Made by a program: the position numbers and the translations under genes. Under the pieces are notes generated by a model that did no database searches, was not told the origin of the DNA, and saw only the letters and a program-made list of their open reading frames with translations. This document shows positions 21,027 to 30,854 of a stretch of 64,000 bases of DNA, one piece after another (the stretch's first letter is position 1; each line of letters opens with the position of its first letter). Source of the DNA: Suillus spraguei (lineage: Eukaryota; Basidiomycota; Agaricomycetes; Boletales; Suillaceae). Where the stretch lies: contig JABCPU010000062.1 of assembly GCA_016800925.1 (NCBI GenBank), forward strand, positions 1-64,000, given 5' to 3'.

Positions 21027-22289
21027 CCCTGGTACTAGGCAAAGATTGAGGGGATGGGGGGACATGAAAGGTGTTATCGAGTTACGGCGCACAGGACGAG
21101 GCGTTGCATCGAACTGTAATGGAGAATTGTGCAGATGTACGTGAATGAGAGAGTAGAACCACGTACATTAAGTTGACCAGCACGGCGTGAATGATCAGGT
21201 TTTCTGGGCTGTAAGAATGTTAGCATATGATAGATAGATATATGCGGGGAATACATACACTGGGCTGTGACTCTTCTGCAAGCCCAATGCTAGCAAGTAT
21301 ATTGGCTGGAATGTTGCATATATAGACGTTGGTGTCATCCTAGGTCGTGTAGGCCAGTTGGCATGAATCGGGTGAGTGGACGAGGCTCATGAGAGACATG
21401 AGAGATTTGAGGTCAAATGAGGCGAGGAGCTGGCGGGACTCGAAGGCCCATAGCTTTATAGCTGGCGAGAAGACTACAATCATATGAGAGTGCTAGACCA
21501 TTGATAGTAGAAGTGTGCTCTTTGAAAGGAGCTCCGACAGGCTTGAGTGTCCGAGTCGACGCGTCAAACTCATAGATCGTACTGACTCGGTCACCATCCG
21601 TGAAGGTGAATGCGGCTACAATGGATTTGTCCAGAAGACCGGTAGCGGAGAGAACCCCAAAGTGTTGGGATGTACAACTAATTTCTGTGTTTGAACATCC
21701 CACACCTGCAGAAGACACTCACTAGGCTTCTGATTTGACGACACCGCTTCCGGGAGTCATTGAAGCGCTAAGCCGACAATATAATCATCACTAATTTTGA
21801 ATGGACCAGCCACGAGTTTGCCAGTGTCCAAGCTCCATATCCACACCGAGTTGAATAACGCACCCGCTAGCAACGTGCTGTCCGCGGAGATATCGATTTG
21901 GCATCTGACACAAAAGTAGGACCTTTCAAAATGTTCTCACAATCCCCATCTCAACCTCACTCACTTTGAGCTCTCCCTCACTGGCAGTGACAACCCATCG
22001 ACCATCCTTTGACACCCCCACTGCCCTTATATAATCCTCGCAACCTCCAGAGCCTTCTTGATCTCCTTCCCCTCGCGCAAGTCCCATCGTCGAATGGTCT
22101 TATCGCGTGATCCACTGATCATAATTTGCTTGCCGTCGGGAAAATAGGAAATGGATGAAACATTCATTTTTGTATTCGCCATAATTTGCACTTCCCAGCG
22201 AGGGAATAATATGTGGTTCGTGTCCTTCTAAAGAGGGACACGAACCACATCGGTTATGACTGGTATTAGAATTGATTTGCTTTCTGCTG
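21027..22289 (-). pseudogene. Decayed WD40-repeat gene, copy A
   Basis: Fragments in several frames match the WD40 gene at 25925-27668: 'SISYFPDGKQ', 'ISGSRDKTIRRWDLREGKEI' near 22075-22170, and 'KSIVAAFTFTDGDRVSTIYE', 'GAPFKEHTSTINGLALSYD' near 21480-21640. Frames are broken repeatedly, and the C-terminal segment present in copy B is missing because the copy is cut at the CTU1 fragment. A 40-nt hairpin interrupts the start region. Confidence 0.8.
22211..22250. repeat. 15-bp inverted repeat inside WD40 copy A
   Basis: atgtggttcgtgtcc and its exact complement are separated by 10 nt. Copy B has the first arm only, so the hairpin arose by a local inverted duplication after the copies separated. 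Confidence 0.8.
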
Positions 22290-22884
22290 CACCGGGCTGC
22301 GTTGAGCAGGAAGCCATAATGACTGTGGAGTGGGCTATGCCCGATGGAGCAGGGTGGTCTGGCGCAGGTCCTAGGAGTGCCGGGTGTCTAGCACTGGCAG
22401 AAGTCCTGGCTCGTAGTCGGTAGTCCTCGGCTAGGTTGTCGTAGTCGGTTCTCTGGAGAGAGCCGCCACCTCCCGCTACAGAGGTTTGTGTTGGATTATC
22501 AGGGGTCGAGGTACGAGCTCGACACTTATCGGGAATCTTCGGGATTGATGGCGCATCAATGGCGCAATATTACTGGGCGTCGGCAGCATGGTTTTAGCGT
22601 TGGCTGGCATATATAAGTAGGAATTTTTCTGTAGGAGTACGCTATGCGTTTGTCAGCGGGTTCACTGTAAAACCTGAGTTGGTATTACTTTGCAGAACGT
22701 GTCCGAGACTTGCGTGCAACTCAATAGTTTGGCCTTGGGTTTGCCCGGTAGTCCATCCCTGGTACACCGACGCTCTGCTATCGGATGACAATGAAGACTT
22801 GAACTTGTGCTACTGCCTCCGGCTGCTCTCCACGGCTAAACCCTCTCTCCGCTCTCACCCCCTCCCTAGGGGTCCCCTACTCCG
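22290..22884. other. About 595-bp insertion specific to block A
   Basis: Absent from the corresponding place in block B (27630-27650), where the flanks ttctgctgca and ccaga(t/c)aaggttg lie about 35 nt apart. It contains a TATA-like 'catatataagtagg' near 22608. It might be a solo LTR or similar insertion, but ends and target duplication are not clear. Confidence 0.45.
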
Positions 22885-23740
22885 CCAGACAAGGTTGGCA
22901 AGTATGTTGTTGTTTAATGCATATGTTCTGTCAGTTCTCCCCGTGCTCTGTAAGGCTGGGCTTGCTATTGAGTGATTTTCAAGTCTAACTCATCCAGGTG
23001 CTGCGCTGTACCTGCTTAAGCCAGCCGTCAGTCCATCCATGCCTGATGCTCATGTGGGTTTTTGTCTCGCCAAGATGCTAGAAAGGACAAAGGGTGATGA
23101 TGGGCATATAGGTGCGCATCCTTCTCTATACTTATATCTACCAGACGGTCGTGCATTGTACACCATATTTTTTTACCTTTTCACCAAACGTCTAGTACTC
23201 CGACCTATTTCCCAACCTATGCGATGCGCGCTCGAAGCTCCTGTATCAACATTAGCCCCCGCTGTTATATACACCCTAACATTCATCGCGTCATCTGATT
23301 CCAGCTACTTCTTACTATTTGTATGAGCAGGGGCGTAAGTATCAAGAATATTGTAGGGGAGAAACGGTTGATGAAAAGGCAATCGATCATTCAGTACGTA
23401 CGGTAGAGATCTGGAGCGTGCTCGAATTCAACCAAATTTTCGTGAGTACCTTCACGCCTGTCAAATATCACACCAAAAACGCAAGGCTACTTATAAGGAA
23501 CAATTGAGTCCACAACTCGACCGACAGGTCTGTTCTATGACCTTCAGTTGACACGAAGACATAAGAGGTCTTGAATGGCCTACACTAGTGGTGCCGATCG
23601 AACGTGCCGAAACCATTACCATTGAGACCAACCTGTCACATTTCCACAGGTGCCCACATCGACCACCTGCAACAATGGAAGGTCTATAGTGGTTGTGGAC
23701 GGCGGGTCTTTTACCTAATGCCGGCTACGAGAAACTACAA
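22885..23740. repeat. WD40 flank, block A copy
   Basis: Matches 27650-28465 with scattered changes (shared 'ttgagtgattttcaagtcta' and 'ccttcacgcctgtcaaatat'). Short open stretches on the plus strand (DEKAIDHSVRTVEIWSVLEF near 23360-23440) suggest it once carried coding exons, now decayed. Confidence 0.75.
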
Positions 23741-23869
23741 TAGCAAGGTGTGTTTGTTGTGGATCTGTGGTTTATGAGGTGCTGGTTTAAATAGCGATGG
23801 TCGGCCGAACGGTAGACTTGTTTGTTCCTTCAATTCTCCATCTCTCAAAATCTCAACCTCCGCAAAAAT

Positions 23870-25311
23870 ATGCAGACATCAAAGTCAAACATCGATTCCC
23901 CGCTGGTCTCAGCCACCGTTGGTGGGCTGAAAACACCTGTAAGTGCTTGGTTTTGGAGATGTTAGCGTCTTATATAATAATAAACATCTATTTCGACAGT
24001 TGAATGCGTTTATAGGCGGGGGCTCGGGCGTTGAAACCGCCATCTTGAATATCTATTCACCGTTAGTCTCACCTGCAATTGATGAGCCACAGAAACCTGT
24101 AAGTGTTTGGTTTTGGATGTATTGACATTTGAATACAATAATAATTATTTATTTCAACAGTTGAATGTGATTATGGGCGAGGGCTCGGCCCTTGAAACGG
24201 TCAAGAATGGTGCTGGATATCGTCAGCGGGAAACCGTTGATAGGAAGGCCCATTTCATTCAGACCAACACCGTGCGCAAGGGATCCTCATCGACAGTTTT
24301 TCACCTTCCGACCGAAATTTTGTCGGAGATTTTCTTATACTGCTTGCCCGAAGAGGAGTATTTGTCGCCTGCATCAAAGCTGGCACCCATCCTGCTAACC
24401 AGGATATGTCGTCGATGGAGGCAGGTTGCCCTGGTTTTCCCAGGTTATGGAACAACCTACAGTTGAAGGACAATGGCGATGGCGATGACGATGACGATGA
24501 CTGGCACAGACGAGCTTTTTGCTACAACTACTGGCTCGAACGATCGCGAGGATGCCCGCTTTCGTTAAGAATCGAGTATTACGGTGACCGGAGCGATCTA
24601 CGAAGGTTTCTCCAGCCATACGTCAAACAAATCTCGACCCTCACGGTTGATTTTTGTGACTGTCTCAACCCTTTCGAGATACAAGACTTCGACAGACTTA
24701 ACCACCTCACCATACGTCAATTACCTGCCGATGATTTTCCGCTAGTTATTAACCGCTCTCTATCGAAATTACCTGTGAATCTGCGTAGCATTAACCTGAC
24801 TGATTTGTTGTTTAGCCCCGGGCGGTTAGATTGCTTCACCAATTCCGCATGGGCTCGTCTCACACATGTCGAGATCGGCATACGTGGACTGGACACATTT
24901 CCTCGGATACTACGGATGTGCCCCAACGTCTCTTCCTTGATGATAACTGGAGTATTCAACCCGATCAAGACTGCAGCACCGATCACTCACGCGAACCTTC
25001 GATCCTTACGCATGTCTGGGTATATACCCGTGGACTCAGGCAATGATCTTGGCCTATTCAACATTGTTACACTCCCCAACCTTCGTGTGGTTGAAGCTTC
25101 CCGGATGGGCACATGGCCACATGAAGAGTTCAAGGCATTTTTGAGGCGGTCAGCATGTCCTCTGGAGAAGCTGGTTTTTGGCTCTGCGTTATTTTCGACA
25201 GCTCAGCAGCGAGCAGAATACGCTACGCTGTTTCCTTCTCTGGAAATCATTACGGAGTTCGATGTTGGAAACCAACCTGCCAATGTAGTACATAGTTGCT
25301 GTTTCATTTGA
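23870..25311 (+). CDS. F-box protein, single-base frame break
   Basis: Exons 23870-23938, 24000-24098 and 24161-25311. The F-box reads 'VFHLPTEILSEIFLYCLPEE' then 'ILLTRICRRWRQVAL', the Skp1-binding fold of Agaricomycete F-box/leucine-rich proteins. After 'PRLWNNLQL' a variable LRR-like region follows (CPLSLRIEYYGD, LSKLPVNLRSINLTDL, LRMCPNVSSLMITGVF, ACPLEKLVF). These proteins are thought to recruit substrates to SCF ubiquitin ligases. The frame changes between 'RWRQVALV' and 'FPRLWNN' at a four-T run (24435-24438); no splice pair fits. A run of GAT codons encodes poly-Asp near 24480-24500. Exons 2 and 3 begin with near-identical sequence, an exon duplication. It lies between the two WD40 blocks. 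Confidence 0.8.
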
Positions 25312-25924
25312 CTCGAGAGATTCAGGCTATGGAGGTTTTATTCGTTGGTTGAGTTCCTGTACTTATGACTAGATTATAACAATCTGCACGCCTGCGCACA
25401 ATTCCATTGTATCCTGTTTTAGTTTATCACAAGCAGTCATGGAGTGTATTTTGTCCCGTCTTTCTTTTTTCATTCGTTCCTGAACAAAATACCTGAGTAT
25501 CACGGGGTGTCATTACTGTAGTAAAGACAGAGCGACTGCGCAGGTGACTGTAGGCGAGGCACCAGTTATTAGAACAATTTATTGTAGTCTAAACGAATGA
25601 ATGAAGCCGTGAACAAGAAATCATACATGCTGTAAAGAGCAGCTCACAAAAAGTTGCTGAATACAACTGTCAAGAGATGTCCGTCAGTCATGGTAGCGTT
25701 TAGTACGAAACCTTGAGCTAGTATTGAGAGAGTCAGTGCCCAGAAGTGCTGAGGTGCAAGATGATGAAGTGGACACAATTGACACCAAGTCAACGGAAAT
25801 GTTAGATTGTTTTAAAAAGATTGTAGTTCATGCTTAAATCTTGTAAATGTACAAGCTCACAATATGACAACGCATACAACGAGTAACAATTACAGTAACA
25901 AGATACCAGGGAACATGTTCGAAA
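25312..25924. other. Intergenic, nothing recognised
   Basis: Region between the convergent F-box and WD40 copy B genes. No coding or repeat signal seen. Confidence 0.4.
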
Positions 25925-27668
25925 TCAATTAGAAGCAGAAACAGAACCGACCTCTCCCATTCTGTCCGGGATCGGAGGAAGGAGAGGAACATAGTCTTCG
26001 TCACGTATTAGGCTGTCATCATCGCCGGGAGCACCTGCTGTAGCATATCTCTGAACATGGATGCATGAGATTTAGAATACGATGAGAGAAATGAGACATG
26101 CATACCAGTCTACCCGGCGCGTGAGGAACATCTATAATAGCCGGCGATGGACGATCTGTCTGAAAGGGCCACCAGGTTGATAGTCGATTTAAGCGGGAAG
26201 TGAACATTGGAGAAGTATTGATGATGGAGGATTGGGTGGTGGGGTGCTGGTGTAGGTCGAGACTAGAAGAATGAAAGCTTAATATGTAATTATGGCAATA
26301 TGCACTCACATTCTCGTCGGGATTTATAAGTTGATGAGGTAGGGGGCATGTAGCAGGAAACTGCAAGGCTTTCGTCGAGTCAACCTGGAAGCAAACATGC
26401 ATAAGAAACGTACATCCAGGAGGTTACGAGGCTTATTGGTGCAAACCGCGTCCATACGAGAAGAGGAGGGAATGGGTTTGCGTAGAAAGTGAAGGAAGGT
26501 ATATTGGTTCCTGGTAAGAAAAGATTGAGGGATGAAAGGCGTTGTCGGGTTACGGGACACGGGACGATGTGTTACATCGTACTGTAATAGAGAATGGTGT
26601 AGATATGGGTGAATAAAAGAGTAGGAACACGAACATTGAGCGGGCCAGCACGACGTGAACGTTTAGGTTTGTTGGTCTATAAGAATGTTAGCATATAAAT
26701 GATGAATATATACGGGGAATAGTACATACATTAGTAGTAAGTTGTGGTTCTTCTGCAAGCTCAATGCTAGCAAGGATATTGGCCGGGATGTTACATATGT
26801 ATCTGTGAGCTGGTTGGCGGAAATCGGGTGAGAGGACGAGGGTCATGGGAGATTTGACGTCAAATGAAGCGAGGGGCTGGCGGGACTCGAAGGCCCATAG
26901 CTTGATGGTGCGATCGAAAGAAGTGCTGGCAAGAAGACTAGAATCAGGTGATAGTACTAGACCGATGATGGTATGAGTGTGCCCTCTGAAAGGAGCTCCG
27001 ACAGTCTTGAACGTCGACGCATCAAACTCATAGATAGTTGTGGGGTCGTCACATCTGAGAAGGTGAATGCAGCTATAATGGATTTGTCAATACACTGGTG
27101 CACCATAGTGTTGGAAATATCTTGTACATGTGCTTGGACATGCCTCCAATATGACATCACCGCCAGCTTCCGAGAGTCTTTCGAGAACCGAAACGCCACG
27201 TCGCCAATGCCAAGATAATCATCACTAGTTTTCGAATGGCTTAGCCACGGGTTCGCCTGTGTCCAAGTTCCTGCACGCCCGCTAGTAAAGCGCTGTCTGC
27301 GAAAATATCGATCTGGTGCTTGCGATGAAATATTTTCACGATCCCCAGCAGTGACAACCCAGCGATCATCCCTTGATACCCCACTTCATACAACTCTTGC
27401 AGACTTCCCGAACCTTCTCAATCTCCTTACCCTCCCGCAGGTCCCATCGCCGAATAGTGTTATCGCGTGATCCGCTGATCATTTGCTTGCCGTCGGGAAA
27501 ATAGGAAATGGATGAAATATATTTGTACTCGTTATGATTTTCGTGATCCAGCGAGTGAATAATATGTGGTTCGTGTCCCTTCAAGGTTATGACTGGTGTC
27601 AGAATTGATTTGTTTTCTGCTGCACTGAAAGCTATAACTTGGCTGTATTTGCCAGATAAGGTTGACAA
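25925..27668 (-). pseudogene. Decayed WD40-repeat gene, copy B (longer)
   Basis: Starts near 27668 and reads 'LKGHEPHIIHSLDHE', 'ISYFPDGKQMISGSRDNTIR', 'RWDLREGKEIEKVREV'. The frame is then lost several times through the blades ('DVAFRFSKDSRKLAVM' and 'DKSIIAAFTFSDV' near 27060-27210). The C-terminus near 26000-26300 carries 'TSRLNRLSTWWPFQT', 'PAIIDVPHAPGR' and 'TAGAPGDDDSL', a signature tail of an Agaricomycete WD40 family. Beta-propeller scaffold in origin; multiple frame breaks indicate a pseudogene. The stop at 25925 follows 'GSVSASN'. Confidence 0.75.
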
Positions 27669-28465
27669 GTATGTTCGTTAATGGATGTGTTCGGTGGTTC
27701 CTCCTCGTGCTCTGTAAGGCTAGGCTTGATATTGAGTGATTTTCAAGTCTAACTCATTCAAGTGCCGCACTGTGCCTGCTAAGCCAGCCGTCAGTTCATC
27801 CATGTTGATGCTGATAGTTTTGATCTCACCACGGTACTAGCAAGGACGAAGAGCGATGAAGGGCATACAGGCACGCATCACACTTCTTCATATTTTTATC
27901 TACCAGACGGCTGTGCATCGTACAGCAAGTCTTTTTTACTACTTTTCACATACCGCCTAGCACTTCCCTCAATCTATGTGACGCGCACTCGAAGCTCCCT
28001 ATGGCATGATGCAAACCGCGTGTCAACGTTAGTCCTCGCTGCTATAAACTCCCCGACACTCGTCGAGACATCTGATACCAGTTAATTCTTACGGTGAGCA
28101 TCAGCACTAAGAATGTAATAGGGAGAACCGTTTCACAAGAATAGAATCGGCACTTCAGTACGAACGGTCGAAGAGGTCCAACTTGAAGGAGACTCGAATT
28201 AAGCGAGATTTCCGCAAGTGCCTTCACGCCTGTCAAATATCAAACCTTAAACACAAGACTACTACAGCGAAAAATAGAGGTAAGAACTCGATCGAAAAGT
28301 CCGTTCAACAACCTTTAGTTGACGTGAAGACATAAAAGGCCTAGTGGTGCCGATCGAGTGTGTCGAAGCATTGAGCAAAATCATCATCCTCCTACATCTC
28401 CACAGCTGTTGACACTGACCACTTCTGCAACAATGCAAGGTCTCTAGCTGTGGACACTCTGTCCG
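27650..28465. repeat. WD40 flank, block B copy
   Basis: Counterpart of 22885-23740 with numerous substitutions and small indels. It joins directly to the right 1.15-kb direct repeat at the ERG27 exon 4 acceptor. Confidence 0.75.
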
Positions 28466-28474
28466 ATTTTCTCT

Positions 28475-29168
28475 AGTTTCGAGCCCTGAAATCACACCTA
28501 GCAAAATACCAAACGTCTACTGGCGCCCGCGTGATTTGGATGTCATCCCATGAATCAAACCCAATTCATTACGATCCTACAGACTGGCAGTTGATCAAAT
28601 CTGCGCACTCATACGAAAGTTGCCAAATTTCAGACGGACTCGATTGCTCATCAACTGGATCAGGAGTCACTCCAAGGTTCTGACAGGTTGCCCACGCGAC
28701 ACCTGATAGTGCTACCTGGCGTGGCTGGCACAAACTTCGCTAATGCTCTTGTGGGTACTATCACATCAATGTGCATGTTCTTAGCTTTCTGTCTCGTGAG
28801 TTATGCACCACTGCAGCTAATCCATTCCTGATAATTCCAAATGCTCTAGGCTCGTTTACTTGGATCTCCATACCACCCCATAAGTGCATTCAAGGCAGCC
28901 ATCTCTGCAGCGCATCTTTGCTCAGTGCCGTTGGCTTTCCTTCCCACAGTTAGCCTGATAGAGTTCGACGACTCAGACCCTACAGCTACGGTTGAAGTGG
29001 GTTTCCGTTATGTCTCAGAGTGTGACAGATGGGGCAGATGAGCGCGTTGGTACGATGAAGCTGATGTGTTCCAAAGAGCACGAAAAGCAGTGTGATGACC
29101 TCATGGACCATTGCGATCGTCTTTTCGCAGCACTTTGTGAAGCAGAGGGACGTCCAGTACATCCTTAA
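28475..29168 (+). pseudogene. ERG27 3'-half pseudogene
   Basis: Begins exactly at the exon 4 acceptor of ERG27, with no exons 1-3 upstream. Compared with the intact gene it lacks a 6-bp repeat unit near 28518, has an extra G near 28623 and extra bases near 28687, and has further changes in the last exon ('gatggggcagatgag' near 29030). The frame is therefore lost. The intron 4 splice sites are still present. Confidence 0.92.
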
Positions 29169-29625
29169 CAAGCCCATCAGATATATATGGTCAATAATTA
29201 CATGCTAACTCTTAGATATATGTTACGATCCAGTGGACTACTATTAATGATAGCGACGGTATTCATCGGGGGATAAATATGCAACTGCTGCTCACTCAAG
29301 ATTGCGGTGGCAGCTCTACTGCAATTGTTGGTGTCGAACGAAATAGCGGAATTGTTCGTATGTTATTCGGGGCGGGACCTATAGCGTCCATCTTCTTGCG
29401 GGCACGGTCAGTCTAGACAAGGATAAGTGGCCAACCATTTAAACCAAAAGGCCTGAACATACTATGACAGAGCTTGCCATGCCTCTCTCCAAACCCTCCA
29501 GCAAGGTACATGCCTTGCAGAGATCATTACTAGACATGTACCCACATCTTTTGCATGTTTCTGCGGACAAATCAGTATTATAACTATTTGAAAATGTCAT
29601 CACTGACGCTGGGCCTTTTGAGTTG
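28475..29625. repeat. 1.15-kb direct repeat, right copy
   Basis: Matches 19871-21021. Here the ERG27 part is the decayed one and the CTU1 part is intact, the reverse of the left copy. Confidence 0.9.
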
Positions 29626-30656
29626 CCTTTATTTCTTCTTTGACTTCAAATGCTTCACCAGAATGAATGATATCTATAATGGCACTGGGTCTAGCAGCTT
29701 CTAAATCTTTCAAAAACGTCCGTGCATGTCCTCGATAGGCATCTGGTGAATATATACACTCTGTTGAAAAATAATCCAGTTTTTTGAAGTAAGCGTACCT
29801 ACGAAATCAACCTAGTCAGAATGAAACCATCCTTGTAGCAGTACTCACATGACGATTTCCTTCTCATAAGCGTACTTGAAGGGCTTGGATCGTTTGATCG
29901 TATCCTCTCCCTGGGTACAAATCGAAGTACATCGCCCAAGTCGAGCAATATCTCCACGCATGACTGTAAAATGGTTAATGCATTGCAATAAAAGTTGAAT
30001 TGAACGCACTATTCATGAGGACGGTCTCCGCAATGTCATCTGCGTTGTGCCCAGTGACGATATGATCAACTTTTAAACTAGCTGCACCCCTATCAAGTGC
30101 CTGTCTGCGAAAGACACCACAAAACGTGCAGTTGTTTTTCTTTCCTATTTGTTCAACTATGGCATCCATTGTCCAGCCATAGAGTTCATCATATGAGAGT
30201 ATCTTTAGGGGCATATCATATTGTTGCTGATTCCGTTTAACTGTCTGCATGAGGTTTAATCAATAGGCAAGATCCTTCCGTATAGCACACTTAATAGCGC
30301 ACTTCTAAGGAGTCATCTCTATAACCTGTGATCCCTTCATCGATAGACAAGAGAAATAAATCGAGGCCATAATCATACCGCTCGTTCAAGGTCTTCATGA
30401 CGTATGCTAGGACGGTGGAATCTGCCATAAGAGCAATAAGATTCAAATCGACTTTCACAATAGTCTTACCTTTTCCGCCTGAAGCACCGATTGCAACCCG
30501 ATCGCCTGGCTTGAACAGCTCTGATTCTGTGATTGTATGGTGGACTTCTGTCTCAAAGACGAAGAAGAAGCAGTTCTTGCAAATCTGCTGCCCTGTCTTA
30601 GGGCGTTTCAGAATTGCTTTTGCATCGCGGCATAGAGAGCACGATGTTGGTGCCAT
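29439..30656 (-). CDS. CTU1: Cytoplasmic tRNA 2-thiolation protein 1 (CTU1/NCS6)
   Basis: Exons 30656-30470, 30421-30303, 30244-30010, 29963-29849, 29798-29608 and 29560-29439; 322 residues. The enzyme adenylates and thiolates wobble U34 of cytosolic Lys, Gln and Glu tRNAs with sulphur from Urm1. Seen: N-terminal Cys pairs (SCSLC, ICKNC), the PP-loop SGGKDST formed across intron 1, '[19 protein letters not shown]', '[11 protein letters not shown]', '[19 protein letters not shown]', '[19 protein letters not shown]', '[18 protein letters not shown]' and the C-terminal zinc ribbon '[16 protein letters not shown]'. The last exon lies inside the right direct repeat, so a naive model would stop early at 'KAQRQ'. 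Divergent from NOP9, with 198 bp between starts, implying a shared promoter. Confidence 0.95.
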
Positions 30657-30854
30657 GTATTATTATAAGGTCCTGTTCACCAGCCTGAGTGAGCGTGGAT
30701 CATTAATGTGACGTGCTGCCAGGGGTCCAATAGGGATCAAGTGACTCGACTTACATAAGTCCAAATCCGACCATATTCTCGAATTCCGGGGTCCTCCCAT
30801 GCTTATTTTCCGAAAGAAGTCGTTTATGTTCTCCAAGTTATCTTTCTGGTCGAC

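Noticed and set aside
29604..29656. CTU1 truncated by the direct repeat
   Set aside because: A GT-AG intron (29561-29607) leads to an intact last exon with the zinc-ribbon cysteines inside the repeat.
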